Source: Siphonodentalium dalli
Lineage: Eukaryota; Mollusca; Scaphopoda; Gadilida; Siphonodentaliidae
Length of the DNA stretch: 64,000 nucleotides
Direction: 5' to 3'
NCBI GenBank assembly: GCA_032622095.1
Contig: CP136068.1
Location: 160,599,465 to 160,663,464 of the forward strand
The notes below the pieces were generated by a model that saw nothing but the letters and a program-made list of their open reading frames with translations, was not told the DNA's origin and ran no database searches. A program made the position numbers and the translations under genes. This document shows positions 63,401 to 64,000 of this stretch, one piece after another; the stretch's first letter is position 1; the number at the start of each line of letters is the position of its first letter.

Positions 63401-64000
63401 CGTACTGGGGATCAGATAAACAGACCACCAGATCATTTATCTATACTCCAGGAGACACGTACTGGGGATCAGATAGACAGACCACCAGATCATTTATCTA
63501 AACTCTAGGAGACACGTACTGGGGATCAGATAAACAGACCACCAGATCATTTATCTATACTCCAGGAGACACGTACTGGGGATCAGATAGACAGACCACC
63601 AGATCATTTATCTATACTCTAGGAGACGCGTACTGGGGATCAGATAAACAGACCACCAGATCATTTATCTATACTCTAGGAGACGCGTACTGGGGATCAG
63701 ATAGACAGACCACCAGATCATTTATCTATACTCCAGGAGACACGTACTGGGGATCAGATAAACAGACCACCAGATCATTTATCTATACTCTAGGAGACAC
63801 GTACTGGGGATCAGATAGACAGACCACCAGATCATTTATCTATACTCTAGGAGACACGTACTGGGGATCAGATAAACAGACCACCATATCATTTATCTAT
63901 ACTCTAGGAGACACGTACTGGGGATCAGATAAACAGACCACCAGATCATTTATCTATACTCCAGGAGACACGTACTGGGGATCAGATAGACAGACCACCA

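Larger units (their letters stand above)
28034..64000 (+). repeat. 57-bp satellite, ~631 tandem units, continues past the window
   Basis: The unit runs AGATCATTTATCTATACTCT then AGGAGACACGTACTGGGGAT then CAGATAAACAGACCACC. Variation is concentrated at a few positions: AAACAG or AGACAG, CCAGATC or CCATATC, CTCTAGG or CTCCAGG, GACACG or GACGCG or GACTAG, GAGAC or GAGGC, TCAGAT or TCTGAT or TTAGAT, CTATAC or CTAAAC. Spacing of diagnostic variants is an exact multiple of 57 from 28186 to past 59 kb. The only register change seen is a 1-bp deletion (TACTGGGATC) at about 60102. In most units AGATAAA and TTTATCT within the unit can pair; the AGACAG variant weakens this stem. One frame is open (19 codons per unit), interrupted by in-frame stops and lacking ATG, so it is not annotated as a gene. 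Confidence 0.97.

Noticed and set aside
28034-64000. CRISPR array
   Set aside because: The units are contiguous 57-bp copies with no unique spacers, and the surrounding sequence is eukaryotic. It is a satellite.

Overview
The window looks like repeat-dominated, non-coding DNA from a large eukaryotic genome, most likely a marine mollusc or another lophotrochozoan. The reasons are AT-rich sequence with no bacterial gene density, elements with internal tandem arrays and an ACGG microsatellite that resemble bivalve 'pearl'/HINE elements, and many nested MITEs with recognisable target-site duplications (TSDs). The organism call is inference. No complete protein-coding gene is visible; only a few possible exons and one decayed transposase fragment.

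Layout. 1-5.2 kb: a foldback element holding a smaller MITE and a Helentron-derived (HINE/pearl-like) element with ~165-bp tandem repeats, then a second pearl-like element, a pogo-like MITE and a short stretch with possible exons and promoter motifs. 5.2-6.44 kb: a 1.24-kb palindrome with minisatellite arms and mirrored MITE copies. 6.63-7.02 kb: a piggyBac-type MITE (TTAA TSD) carrying two exactly reverse-complementary 67-bp palindromes. 10.2-11.46 kb: a foldback sequence followed by a 70-bp tandem array. 12.86-17.28 kb: a 4.4-kb element with ~450-bp terminal inverted repeats (TIRs) that begin with CACAGTG and a 5-bp direct repeat ATAAT. These are hallmarks of Transib/RAG-like transposons. 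15.4-18.6 kb: palindromic AATTGCGCTTAAGCGCAATT motifs and a ~400-bp direct repeat.

19.56-27.17 kb is a nested transposon complex. Two hAT-like elements lie back to back and share the 8-bp target GTTCAATA, which occurs three times: left, middle and right. The left one contains a third hAT-like element (8-bp TSD ATAATTAA) and a small TA-flanked MITE. The right one contains a BED zinc-finger transposase remnant, another TIR element and the second, longer HINE copy.

28.03-64.0 kb is one uninterrupted 57-bp satellite of about 631 units that runs off the window. It starts 4 bp after a pogo-like MITE, keeps register for 32 kb apart from one 1-bp deletion near 60.1 kb, and shows nested higher-order repeats. 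Its left edge matches an interior higher-order block rather than being degenerate. Only one of six frames is open in the unit (19 codons). In-frame stops and the absence of ATG argue against a protein.

Boundaries were read by eye and may be off by a few bases. Family assignments for non-autonomous elements rest on TIR and TSD form only.
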